A DNA stretch of 64,000 nt from positions 62,001-126,000 of the forward strand of contig JALRME010000050.1 in NCBI GenBank assembly GCA_026120035.1, written 5' to 3'. This stretch comes from Coleophoma eucalyptorum. Lineage: Eukaryota > Ascomycota > Leotiomycetes > Helotiales > Dermateaceae. Below, in pieces: positions 10,186-21,500 of the stretch. Made by a program: the position numbers and the translations under genes. Each line of letters begins with the position of its first letter. Positions within the stretch are counted from its first letter, which is position 1. A model generated the notes under the pieces. It was given only the letters and a program-made list of their open reading frames with translations, had not been told where the DNA came from and ran no database searches.

Positions 10186-11684
10186 ATGGCAGTGATAGGA
10201 ACCCCGTCTTCGGACGAAAAGGCACTGCTAGGAGGATACGGCCAGGCTCTAGACGAGAAGACTCGGCTTGGTAAACACCACGAATCCCACAGACACTCCA
10301 AATGGACATGCCATCAAGGCCTCACTGCACTCCTCAAGACTGCATGTCTCATAGCTGTAGCTGTACTTATGATACCCCTCTTTGTTATTCGTGCGAAGCA
10401 ATACAATGACCTACACCCTTTTCTGGTAATATACTTAGAACTCCTGCGAAATGAATTCCTGGCTAATGCCGTTCGGATTAGTCGTCAGTCAACGACATGA
10501 AGATTCACGATAAATTAGCCTTTGACCCTCCCGCTCAATGCCTTGATAACTCTACTGCGTCGTTCCATTTCGATTTCAACCGTCTCCAGAACTTCACCTT
10601 GGCGGAAGTCTTCAATCTGGATCGCGCGCTCTCCGCCAGTGATCGTTACCTCCGCAGCAATATCCGTCTCCTTCCCGCTTCCTTTTTTCAGGCTCAGGAC
10701 ATCCTTGCCAAGGTCTCTGTTACCAGTAACAACCCTTTGATTCTGGAGCAGCTACAGCATGAAGTAAGCGATAGCTCACTTACCTTCACTATTTCCGTGC
10801 CAAGGACGGATGAAGACCTTTGCCTTGTCGTCAACCTTGATCTATACATTCGTCCGAGCCTAAGTCTTGAAAACCTCAATTTATTCTCCACACTGGCGAA
10901 TGTTCAGATTCTGCTGCCTCCCACGATAACCTTGAGGAACGAGGCCAATATCAACATTGATGTTGGTGCTGTAACGGCTTTGTCTTTTCCATCTTCTCGA
11001 AAAACGCGAATCTACGCAGGAGCCGGTGCAATTTTAGGTGCCTACACTATTAACGATTTGCTCATGCTGAATACGACCAGTGGTGCTATCAGTGTGGATG
11101 TTGCACCAAACCCTGTGAATCGTGACCCTGTCACGCCCGCCGAGTTCTTTGCCAAAACTACCGCTGGCTCCATGAACATATCATATCCGCCACCACAGTG
11201 GAAGTACATCCCTAAACGTCACTATGAGGTTACGGTAATATCGGGTGCTGGCTTGATAGAAGGACGCTTCCTGCATGGACGGAAGACCCATCTCGAATCA
11301 AGTGCCGGTAACATGGCCGCAAGCATCTTGCCATTCTACCTGAGCAGTGACGATCCATCCTGGCTCAGCACGCAGTCAGTTGCTGGAGATCAGAAGATCA
11401 CACTACTCAGCCCTTACTATCCCAACATTCCCCTCTCAGGGTTCACCAGTACGCACAAAACCGGTATTGGGCGTCTAGAACTGGATTATCCCAATGAGTG
11501 GGAGGGCAACCTGAAAGGCGAGACGGCAATGGGGAGTGTGGTTATTAATGGGAGCGATGTGGAAATCATCGACCAAGGCACCCTTTGGCCTGCGGGACAT
11601 TATGTGAAGGCGATAAGGGGCGATGGTGATAATCACTTAATGTTTTCATCGGGGACAGGCAGTATTTTTGCTAACATTGGATGA
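10186..11684 (+). CDS. Type II membrane protein with beta-rich exterior domain
   Basis: Two exons (10186-10425 and 10482-11684) separated by a 56-base intron (GTAATA...ATTAG) give 480 aa. The N terminus (about 45 aa) is cytosolic and charged. One strong transmembrane helix follows at about aa 47-68 (LLKTACLIAVAVLMIPLFVI). The rest is exported, with several N-glycosylation sequons (NST, NFT, NTT, NIS, NGS). The exterior part has repeated short beta strands and Gly/Ser turns (TTSGAISVDV, TTAGSMNISYP, SSAGNMAASI, GTGSIFANIG), reminiscent of the DUF4097/adhesin-like beta-solenoid fold; that assignment is tentative. No catalytic motif is seen. The gene is divergently arranged with the permease. 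Confidence 0.75.
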
Positions 11685-11913
11685 TAATGACTATGGGCGC
11701 GAGATTCTCTGGCTGTTAATAAGCCAGTGGTGGTTTTCTTTATGGAAATATAGAAGCATATGAAAGTGCTCTAGGTTTAGGTTCAAGCGATCTTCTTATT
11801 GACTAAATTGATCCTTGCAGAACGAATACAAATCAGGTATTGACTCGGGTATCCAAACGTACACTTGAAAATATATACAAATATCTACAGTTCAAATCCA
11901 AAATTAAGTGATG
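11685..11913. other. Short convergent 3' intergenic region
   Basis: This lies between two convergent stop codons. The AT-rich sequence is compatible with two polyadenylation regions. Confidence 0.4.
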
Positions 11914-14900
11914 CTAATCCAGATTTTCATCTCGTATGGTGTCTAACATTTCTTGATAATCACTTTTACAAGCAATTGTTGTAGGATGCGTATCTCCTAA
12001 CGTTGACCTATACCCTTTCCAAGCCCTATAATAGAATATAGATGATTCTCTATACTGCTTTTGGTGTTCAAGTAACCTAGCAAGGTTGTAAACGCTGCTG
12101 AGCGTCTCAGGGTGCTCTTTACCGAGAACCTCCTCCTTGAGCTCGAGTGTGTGACGGCTCATAGTCTCGGATTCTGCGTACTTGCCCTGCCTGTCAAGCA
12201 CACGGGCGAGATTGTTCATGGTAATGAGCGTATCAGGGTGTTTCTTGCCAAGTACCTTTTCCTTCAACTCGAGTGTATGACGGCTCATAGTCTCGGATTC
12301 CGCGTACTTGCCTTGGCTGTCAAGCACAGTGGCGAGGTTGTTCATCGTCGTAAGCGTATCGGGGTGCTTCTTGCCAAGTACCTCCTCCTTCAGCTCGAGT
12401 GTCTGACGGCTCATAGTCTCGGATTCCGCGTACTTGCCTTGGCTGTCAAGCACAAGGGCGAGGTTGTTCATCGTCGTCAGCGTATCGGGGTGCTTCTTGC
12501 CAAGTACCTCCTCCTTCAGCTCGAGTGTATGACGGCTCATAGTCTCGGATTCCGCGTACTTGCCTTGGCTGTCAAGCACTAGAGCAAGGTTGCTCATGGT
12601 CGTCAGCGTAGTGGGGTGCTTCTTACCAAGCACCTCCTCCTTCAGCTCGAGTGTCTGACGGCTCATAGTCTCGGATTCCGCGTACTTGCCTTGGCTGTCA
12701 AGCACTAGGGCGAGGTTGTTCATCGTCATGAGCGTATCGGGGTGCTTCTTACCAAGCACCTCCTCCATGAGCTCGAGTGTGTGACGGTTCATATTCTCGG
12801 ATTCCGCATACTTGCCTTGACTGTCAAGCACACTGGCGAGGTTGCTCATGGTCGTCAGCGTATTGGGGTGCTTCTTACCAAGTACCTCCTCCTTCAGCTC
12901 GAGTGTCTGACGGCTCATAGTCTCGGATTCCGCGTACTTGCCTTGGCTGTCAAGCACTAGGGCGAGGTTGTTCATCGTCATGAGCGTATCAGGGTGCTTC
13001 TTGCCAAGTACCTCCTCCTTGAGCTCGAGTGTGTGACGATTCATAGTCTCGGATTCCACATACTTGCCTTGACTTTCAAGCACACTGGCGAGGTTGTTCA
13101 TGGTCGCCAGCGTACCGGGGTGCTTCTTGCCAAGTACTTCTTCCGAGAGCACGAGTTCCTGGCGGTGTATAGTCTCAGATTCAGTATACCTTCCTTGGCT
13201 TTTAAGCACAAGGGCGAGGTTGTTCATTGTCGTAAGCGTATCGGGGTGCTTCTTACCGAGGATGCTCTCTCTTATCTGTAGTTGATTCTTGTACAGAAAA
13301 TAAGCTGTATCAAATCTCCCCTGATTTTCCTCGAAATTTGCCATGTATCCGATCAGTGTAGCTCGTTTCAGTATAAACTCTTCGGACTTATACTCGTAGC
13401 TGATTACAGATGCTGCGTGGGGAAAGAGGTCCTCACACTCCTGCCATGTCCCGTAATCTCCATCTGGGAAATTTTCAATCATCAAGTCTAATGCTTTCTC
13501 TTGCCATTCACTTTCCCTTTCTTCTAATCTTATCCATCTCTGCGTAGATAGCTGTACAAGCCGATGAATCTCAAACTTAACCTCGCCCCCTTTTTCGACC
13601 TTGACTAACGAGTATGCTTGTAATATCCCTATTGCTTTGTTGAAATCGATGCTTTTTTTATTCTCTCCTTGCAGAAGAAGTACTTTTGGGATTGCTTGAC
13701 GATCTAATTGGACCATCAGTGATAGTAGTTCGGCAGCTCGTGGCCTATGCTGAGCTATTTGGTCGAATGAGAGTTTCCATGTCCTTATGACAGAATTCTC
13801 ACTGTCCGGATATCTTCGAGGGTCAGGTAAATCCTCTTCTAGGTAGTCTTGCAAATCAGAGTCGCTCTGGTGCAGCTCTACAATATATTGCTTTACATCT
13901 ATACTATTTTCATAGATAAACGCAGCGGCCTGGGTAATCGCTAACGGGATAAAACCTAGTGTTTTAAGAAGATCTTGAATATTCTGGGTATTTGCAGCGT
14001 CCACACTGGGTATCTTGCTGCGTAAAAGTTGTTCCGCTTCTGGTGGAGCCAGTGGTGTGACTACAACCGTTTCTCCACGATCTGTTAACCGTTGGCCAGT
14101 TTGATTATCGCGAGTTGTGATAATGACAGATCCCTGATCACTTCGAGGAAGGAAATTACTAATACCATTTTCTGTGTTTGTTGATGAATTAGAGTCAAAG
14201 AAAAGGTCTAGATCATCCGCGTTGTCTAGACAAAGGAACCATTGTCCACTTTCGGGCTTACTCAGCCAATCTCGTACTGTTATAAGAGTATTACTCTGTA
14301 GATCATCATTGACTGGTAAAGACATTGTCCTAGCAATATCTCTGTAAGCTTGCTCAAATTTGTCTCGAGTGCTGGTATACACCCAGAAGACATGGCATTG
14401 CGGATGACAATTTCTCCATATATAGCAATATTCGATCGCTATCTGAGACTTTCTTTTCAAAGCATTAGTAGAACCAAGTTTTTAATACAGGGTAAACTTA
14501 CCCAATGCCACCAATCCCGCAAAGCGCTACACGGCGTTGCTTCTCAAGCAAATTTGTGATCTGTTGTATTATCTCCTCTCGGCCAATAAAGTTCGAGTCC
14601 CGAACAAATGGCACTGTGAACTCTGGTTGCTGCCCAAATGTCGAAAGCTTGTCGAACTCATGACTTTTGTCCTTCTTGTCAACTTTCTTTCGTAGCCGTC
14701 TAAGCGCATTCTCTCGCCCTTCTCCATAAATCAATGGTAGAAAAACGCCGAAAATCCCAAGAAGACAGTAAGCCATATCTTCTTCATATTTAGTCTCTCT
14801 TTTTATTACCCATAGCACACGCTCATCCACACTGAATTTTTTTGGATCATATCCTTGGAGAGCTTTGACCGGAATTCCTGTTATCTCGTTGATTAGACTC

Positions 14901-15409
14901 TCGAGGGTCGTCCTGTCGCCAAGCCGCGTACAATCAGCGGAGAAGAATTCAACTGATTGAGGAGCAAGGAGTTCTTGAAGCGTCCAGCCGCGATTAAACC
15001 ACCTAGCTTTTCGAATGGCTGATTCGAAGCCCGAGCCAGACTCGTTTTTAGCCCCATCATCACTAGATGCCAAAACATCTGAGAGATAGACATAACACTT
15101 CGCCGCAGTTTTGTACCACCGAAACATAGAGTTTATAGCCCGTTGAAGCTCGGCTGCGTCACCTCTGTCGATACAACAAGTATCTACCCAGAAATATCGG
15201 AGGCCATCACGAGCAGCTTGCTCTCCGCAAAACTTAATCTTTTGATACCCAGCCTTAGACTTCCCAGAGCCTTCGTTCATATCTCTAAAAGTCACCTCTT
15301 CATCATCATCTCCCCAAGTATGCGACAGTATCGCATAAATGGGGATATTGGTGACAAAATCTTTAGTCAGGCTGACTTCGCCGTTAGGTTTAAGTTCCAG
15401 AAGGCGCAT
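11914..15409 (-). CDS. NLR-type protein: HET - NB-ARC - tetratricopeptide repeats
   Basis: Intracellular STAND receptor expected to oligomerise on ligand binding and trigger HET-dependent cell death. Exon 1 (15409-14502) carries an intact HET domain (IPIYAILSHTWGDDDEEVTF, YFWVDTCCIDR, FNRGWTLQELLAP, EEDMAYCLLGIFGV). Exon 2 (14452-11914) follows the 49-base intron 14453-14501, which splits the P-loop codon for Gly in GIGGIGKSQ. The NB-ARC domain shows Walker A GIGGIGKS, Walker B WFLCLDNADD and sensor GSVIITTRD. From about aa 700 come ten near-identical 42-aa TPR units of kinesin-light-chain type (LGKKHPDTLTTMNNLALVLDSQGKYAESE) and a degenerate cap. Total 1148 aa, no lesion. It is a paralogue of the gene at 25894-29614. 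Confidence 0.92.
12006..13264 (-). repeat. Ten tandem 126-base TPR-coding repeats
   Basis: In-phase coding repeats of 42 codons, nearly identical at DNA level, inside the HET-NB-ARC-TPR gene. Differences cluster in a few codons (DTL/NTL/TTL, MNN/MSN, RQT/RHT). The high identity implies recent duplication or gene conversion. Confidence 0.9.
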
Positions 15410-16295
15410 GATGTGAACACAGTAGAATTCCTTAGGTAGAGGGTGCTGAGGGCGAACCCATACAGACTGAGATCGATAGAGACCAACAGTGAGACTGGTC
15501 AGTGACGAGTGGAACGATGGTCTACTTCAGAGCCGTGAGATAAAAGGCTGTGAAAGTTGGGCTGCTTAGCAGAAGTGACATTGAGGTCGCGTTTCTCAAG
15601 GCTGACTGGATTCACGTTTGTTTCCGTCACATGATTGCATAGCTTACATATGGCGCAGTAAGCGTTCATTATTATTTTGGCCCCTGCAACTAGATCCTTA
15701 TACGAGACATGGGTCGGGCGTTAACCATGGTGGCATATAATTATACCTATTATATTGACATACGAGAACTCTGCGATCTATTTGCTTCCCCCATCACCAA
15801 AATTTCCCTCGGAAGCGTTCGCTGTTTATGCAACATAGTTGAGATTAACTTCTCCTTATTCCCTCGAAGATATAAAAGTAGCAGCAGGCAAAATCTTGCC
15901 CTCATAATCGTTGTGGCCGTCTCGATCTAGCTGGCGACAGGACCTCATTTGACTCTGACTACCCTTATCTTTTAATTATCACACTCACTGATTCAGCATG
16001 TTAAGGCTTATGAGCAGCATCTTTTACCACGAAACTCTCTGTGGAATATCTGCAGAATTTTGTGACAAAGGCCTAGCTTGTAGCGCTTGAGACTTGGATT
16101 TTATATTCAGAGCTTCCTCATCTTATCTGCAGCCAGCTAACACGCAAATATCATAACATGACGATGCTAGTTGTTGAGTATAGGCAGAATTATCAAGTTC
16201 TCTTCTGATGAAGTCGTGTTGTCTGTCTCCACCTCGCTCCAGCAAAAGGTTTCTTCGCATAAGAAAATTCTTCAAAAAATTATATCATTTGGAAT
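15410..16295. other. Intergenic region upstream of HET gene and tRNA array
   Basis: This holds the presumed promoter of the minus-strand HET-NB-ARC-TPR gene. No other coding or RNA signal was recognised. Confidence 0.45.
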
Positions 16296-16390
16296 TGCGT
16301 TCGCCGGGAATCGAACCCGGGGCCCATCGATGTTAACATCCTCAGAAGAGGTCATGGCAACGATGGATTTTACCACTAAACCACAAACGC
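16296..16390 (-). tRNA. tRNA-Gly (GCC), intron-containing
   Basis: The minus strand folds as a cloverleaf: acceptor GCGTTTG/CGAACGC, T arm with GGTTCGAATCC, anticodon stem CATCG/CGATG and loop TTGCCAT (anticodon GCC). The mature length is 71 nt plus a 24-nt intron one base 3' of the anticodon, the usual eukaryotic position. The discriminator is A; CCA is not encoded. Confidence 0.92.
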
Positions 16391-16426
16391 GTGTAAAGCT
16401 TGCCACATTAGATATATTGTTCGACT

Positions 16427-16523
16427 TGCGTTCGCCGGGAATCGAACCCGGGGCCCATCGATGTTGAACATTCTCCGAATGAGAACATGGCAACGATGGA
16501 TTTTACCACTAAACCACAAACGC
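16427..16523 (-). tRNA. tRNA-Gly (GCC), intron-containing, second copy
   Basis: The mature sequence is identical to the first copy. The intron is 26 nt and its sequence differs. It is separated from the first copy by 36 bases. Confidence 0.92.
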
Positions 16524-16560
16524 TTGAAAAGCGGATCGAATCAAATATATCTTTTGGACT

Positions 16561-16656
16561 TGCGTTCGCCGGGAATCGAACCCGGGGCCCATCGATGTTG
16601 AACACCCTCTGAAGAGGAGATGGCAACGATGGATTTTACCACTAAACCACAAACGC
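16561..16656 (-). tRNA. tRNA-Gly (GCC), intron-containing, third copy
   Basis: The mature sequence is identical to the other two copies. The intron is 25 nt. The gene is 37 bases from the second copy, completing a tandem array of three on the minus strand. Confidence 0.92.
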
Positions 16657-17079
16657 TCGGAAACTGGCCAATAGGCTGCTTCGGTTGGAGAGGACGACGC
16701 AAATTGGGGTTATATAAGTGCGGTATTTGTGTGATTTTCAAAGCACAGTACCGGTACCGGTCTGAGCGATTAGGCGAAGATAAATTCCTGTGGTGTTTTT
16801 CGCTTTCTGCGACTGGAAGCGAAGCCCAGGGCTCAGAAGTGGATCCAACGGTTCCTTGGTAGTACTTTTTGCTGTACCACGAACACGCCTCAGATTACAA
16901 CATAGGGGTGGTTTTGATTGTACGGACGTTGAAGGCAAAGTCAAAATAGGCTAACTTGTGCCCAGCCCCGCTGTAACCTAAGTCCTGTAGCCACTAACAT
17001 AACAGCGCTCATCTAATTCTATACATTCTCAATTGAAGTCAGATCTAGCGAAAATGGTGGCCAATTTAGCTTCTGAACC
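16657..17079. other. Intergenic region beside tRNA array
   Basis: No gene was recognised. The sequence upstream of the tRNA array (minus-strand sense) shows no coding signal. Confidence 0.4.
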
Positions 17080-17700
17080 CCCCTCTTAATAAGACCAGCT
17101 AGAGTCTCTATAGCTATATATTTAGAGGCTCTATCCTATATAATATAAACCCTAGATTGATTCTCGTCTATCCATAGACAATATGAACAGAATATTACTC
17201 GACTATGCAAATACACTCCCTCAAGCCTTCCCTAAAATAAGCTATGACCTTTGCTTGGCTTCCTAGAGAAATATTTTTAAAACATCCAGCCTTTCTTCTT
17301 TCTCTCCCTTTCTAGAGTACAAGTCGCATCTAGGGCCTTAGAAGTATTCCAAGTCATATAGGTCTTTCGATACGAGTTAGAAGTTACCTAGGTTACATTG
17401 GACCAAAGGACAGCGGCCTATTGTTATCAATCTAGTGTACATAGTCCCAGGCAAATTATAGGCGTAAGACTCTTTTTATCAGAAATCGAAGGCTTTTGAA
17501 GACGTTTATATCTCTTATATCTAGCTTGATGAAAGACAGACCGAAGCGTCGTACCAACTATACTATGTCTCCCAAGCTTCAGAAAAGGGTTCTCAAATAA
17601 TATACATCGGTTCCTCTTCAAATTTAACATAAAAGGTAATTAACTTGTAGATTTAGCCTGCTGTAATCAGAGATGGTCTATTGGACCCCTTTTAAGGTAT
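17080..17700 (-). mobile_element. Degenerate Tc1/mariner-like transposase relic
   Basis: The minus-strand frame around 17630-17427 reads LGRHSIVGTTLRSVF, then ARYKRYKRLQKPSIS, resembling the second helix-turn-helix and the KP(x)LS segment that precede the catalytic core of Tc1-type transposases. In another frame the continuation reads KRVLRL-stop-FAWDYVH-stop, matching the R(x)L(x)FA...HW pattern with stops where Trp would be. No terminal inverted repeats were found and the catalytic core is unreadable. This is a dead fragment at best; the assignment is by motif pattern only. Confidence 0.4.
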
Positions 17701-18547
17701 ATTTTGAGTAGAACAGCTACAGAATATCTAAAAACAAGAGGTGTTGATACCCGTCCGTTTTCTATTTAAAGAATCGAACGATCTACTCATGTTTTTACTC
17801 GAGCAAAAAGAAGGTCCGGGCTTGAGTTCTCTGATCTCTAGACATCTGCTTCTGCTTCTAAACAGCTTTATTTTTTGGGTATCCTCTCTACTACAGATAT
17901 GAGTATAAAGTAGTTCATCTATAGTATATAGCTCTATAGAAGTAAATGCGCGAAACGAATTGTAACAAGAGGAGAGGTGGGGGGGGGGGAGTGAGTGATT
18001 TCTTCTAGTCTAAAAAACAGCGTCGAAATTCGCGTCAATGAGCACTGATTTAATGAAATAGAGCATAGCGTGAAACATAACTTTTGACTATTTACCCTAA
18101 CAACCCTTATTGACAGCATGTCTTTCGTGTTAGTGGATGGTAGATATGTTTGAATACATCTTGTCTTAACCGAAAACTGCAGGGAACCTTCACGCTGATA
18201 TTCCCATCAAAGCGATCAACAATTTTTGGTTGGTGCGAAATGACCCCGCACGTCCCAGTGGACTTGCCCTTACGTAATCATTTGCGGAGCTTGTGGCTGG
18301 TTTAAACGCGAGGGTAAGCTGCACCCTGTGCGCAGCCTCGATTGACAGCGAGGAAACACCAGGTCTGCGTCAAAGTCTTGGAGCCCAAATACCAGCTAAT
18401 GAAGCTACTACGGTGTTAGAATGGCCGCGTCTAAGATATACTCGTCCTAGGCGTTACTGATCGTCAACAGCGACTCTTCCTCGCGTACAAGACCTTCAAC
18501 CCTAAGCATAGCCTCACTCTATAACTACGCAGCCTCTTCTCTTCCCA
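17701..18547. other. Intergenic region with a G11 tract
   Basis: No gene was seen. An uninterrupted run of 11 G lies at 17979-17989. The 3' part is the presumed promoter of the RelA/SpoT-NACHT-WD40 gene. Confidence 0.4.
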
Positions 18548-21500
18548 ATGCCACGCAACAGTAAAAGAGATATGACAGAAGAAGGGGAAAACGAGCCTCC
18601 TGCTAAGCGTCTCAGGAGCAGGCTACAGCCAGGAGTGGCATCATCGTTCGAAACAGCATCTACAAACTCAAATGCGCATGGCGACGATATCGCTAGTACT
18701 GTGGGTCGCACCGTAGCGGCTTTCCTAGTTAACATATAATTATGTATACTAATCGATGGTAGATGGACCCGATCTCCGAATTCTACCAGGAGTATAGTCA
18801 AAACTTTGACTCATACCGTAAGATAGCTTCTGAGGTGGAGTCGTTTTGCAACTCGATCCTCAAGTCCACGGCTAAGGAAAAGTTTCCTATTGATTTCATG
18901 ATCAAGTCTCGAGCCAAGGACCCCAAATCACTATTAGACAAATTACACCAACGGGATTCGCATAGGCAAAGGTACCATAATGAAGGAGATATTTTGGAAG
19001 ACCTTAAAGACTTGATTGGCGTACGAATTGTTTTAAGTCGCTGGGCTGATCTATCGCGCATAGAGAGGTTGCTCAAGGACAACTTTCTTTACATTGATAC
19101 CACATCACACCCAACAGATGATGAGCTAAGAAAGGTACTTGGTAGTGGTGACAAGCCCCGTTTTCGAGGCTATGATGCGCAGCATTTCTTAGTAAGACAA
19201 CGACAGACCTCACATACACCCTTTAAGAATGTGTGTATTGAGATCCAAGTAATGTCTTATTGGATGCTAGGATGGTCGTCACTAGAGCATGATATACTAT
19301 ATAAGAAGAAGAGAGGCGAACCATGCGACAATGAAAAAATGCTTCTAAGTATTCTCTTAGGATGCGCCAACTTAGGAGAACAGACTGCTGAACTCCTCGA
19401 ATCTGTCATACGGGACACAACTCGGACCGGATTTAACAAAGAAGATATACCACAGCAAGTGGTCAAAGAAGCCAAAACCATTCTTGAAGCCCACGGCATC
19501 GGCTTACCGTACGCTAGGGAGGCGCCGTTCAATGCCTTCCAGAGACAACACGAACCTACATGCCTAGAGAACACCCGTGTCAATATTCTTCACGAAATAA
19601 ACACCTGGGCTGACGCGCACGATGAACGTCGTATTTTCTGGCTGAATGGCTTGGCTGGTACTGGAAAGTCGACGATTGCCCGCACTATCGCCCGCAGATA
19701 CTATGAGGCGCAGCGGCTTGGGGCAAGTTTTTTCTTTACGAAGGGTAGCGGAGATGTGAGCCACGCCGGCAAATTTGTTACAACCATTGCTACGCAGCTT
19801 GCAACCAGTGTTCCTTCTCTCTATAGGCATATTTGTGCAGGTATAACTGAGCGTGGTGATATTGCAAGCAAGTCTCTAGGCGACCAGTGGCACCAACTCG
19901 TCCTCCGTCCCTTGTCAAAGCTCGACGGCAGTAATTGCCAATCCTCATATGTCATCGTTATTGATGCTCTCGACGAGTGTGATAACGATGATAATATCCG
20001 GACCATTCTAAAACTCTTAGCTGAAGCTCAATCATTACAGAAAGTCCGGTTACGAGTCTTTCTTACGAGCAGACCTGAGATCACAATTCGAGTTGAATTC
20101 AAAGAGATACCAGGTACGGAGCGCCAGGATTTTGTTCTCCATAGTATATCGACATCGATCATAAACCACGATATCTCAATATTCCTGGAACATTATTTTA
20201 GTCTTATCAGAAAGGAACGCTCTAATGATGCTGCCTGGCCTGGCGGAGACATTATAGAATCTCTGGTCAAGATTGCAAGTGGACTGTTCATTTGGGCTGC
20301 AACTACCTGTCGATTTATTCGCGAAGGGAAACGATTCGCCGCAAAACGGCTAGATACGATCCTTCAGGGCAGTGGTAGCGCAGTCACAGCGCCGGAGAAG
20401 CACCTCGACGAGATCTACACTACTGTACTGAGGCATTCCATCAATTCGGAATACACAGACGAGGAGAAAGAGGAGTCGTATTATTTGATAAGAAAAATCC
20501 TTGGAAGTATAGCTATCCTTTTTTCGCAGCTTTCTATAAACTCTTTGAGTGAGCTGCTAGATGTCACAACAAAGGAAATCGAGGAGACGCTAGAAGATCT
20601 ACACTCTGTGCTAGATATTCCAAAAGACCAAAACCGCCTACTGCGTCTCCACCACCCTTCATTTCGGGACTTTCTACTGAATACCGACAGGTGTAAAGAC
20701 CCAAATTTCCAGGTAGATGAGAAGCAAGTACATCAAATGCTGGCTACTAAGTGTATACAGCTTATGTCAACTTCTCTGACGCAGGACATTTGCAGTCTGA
20801 ACACCCCTAGTGTACTTGTGACCGATATCGAGAGTAGTCGAGTCGAGCGTAGTATCCCACTAGAGCTTCAATATGCATGTCTTTACTGGATCCAACATCT
20901 TCGAAAGGGTGCTTCTCAACTTTACGACAACGATGAAGTACATCAATTCTTACAAAAGCATCTACTTCACTGGCTTGAGGCTCTTGGATGGATAGGGAAG
21001 ATATCTGAGGGGATTTATGCAATTACTTCCTTAGAATCAATTACTACTGTAAGCTTACTATATGGGTTCTAGTATATACTAATAAGAGTAATTAGACAGA
21101 TAAGAATATCGAGCTATCTAGTTTCATTTACGATGCGAAGCGTTTTATCCTTAATTTTCGCACAATAGCTGATTTATCACCCCTCCAGCTATATTCTTCT
21201 GTAATCATTTTTACCCCAAAGGAAAGCATAATACGAAAAACATTTCAGGATAGAATACCGGATTGGATTATACAGCAGCCAAAGATAGAATTAGGTTGGA
21301 ATGCCGTTCTACAGACGCTCGAGGGACATACTGCATTAGTCAGCTCTGTGGCTTTCTCACATGACTCTAAGCTGGTCGTATCAGCCTCCTATGACGAGAC
21401 TATCAAGATCTGGGACGCCGCCTCTGGCTCCTGCCAACAGACGCTCGAGGGCCATACCAGAAGGGTCAACTCTGTGGCTTTCTCACACGACTCTAAGCTG

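Noticed and set aside
9600..10301. Minus-strand frame of 233 codons across the divergent promoter and the start of the 10186 gene
   Set aside because: It overlaps a well-supported gene on the other strand, has no motif or domain-like composition, and covers the regulatory region with the CACGTG boxes.
12112..13491. Several plus-strand frames opposite the TPR gene
   Set aside because: They are antisense readings of the 126-base TPR repeats, which keep any frame open periodically. The minus-strand frame carries the HET-NB-ARC-TPR motifs.
16171..16741. Short ORFs reading NRTRGP / IPGERK on both strands
   Set aside because: They are translations of the tRNA-Gly genes, repeated because the tRNAs are nearly identical.
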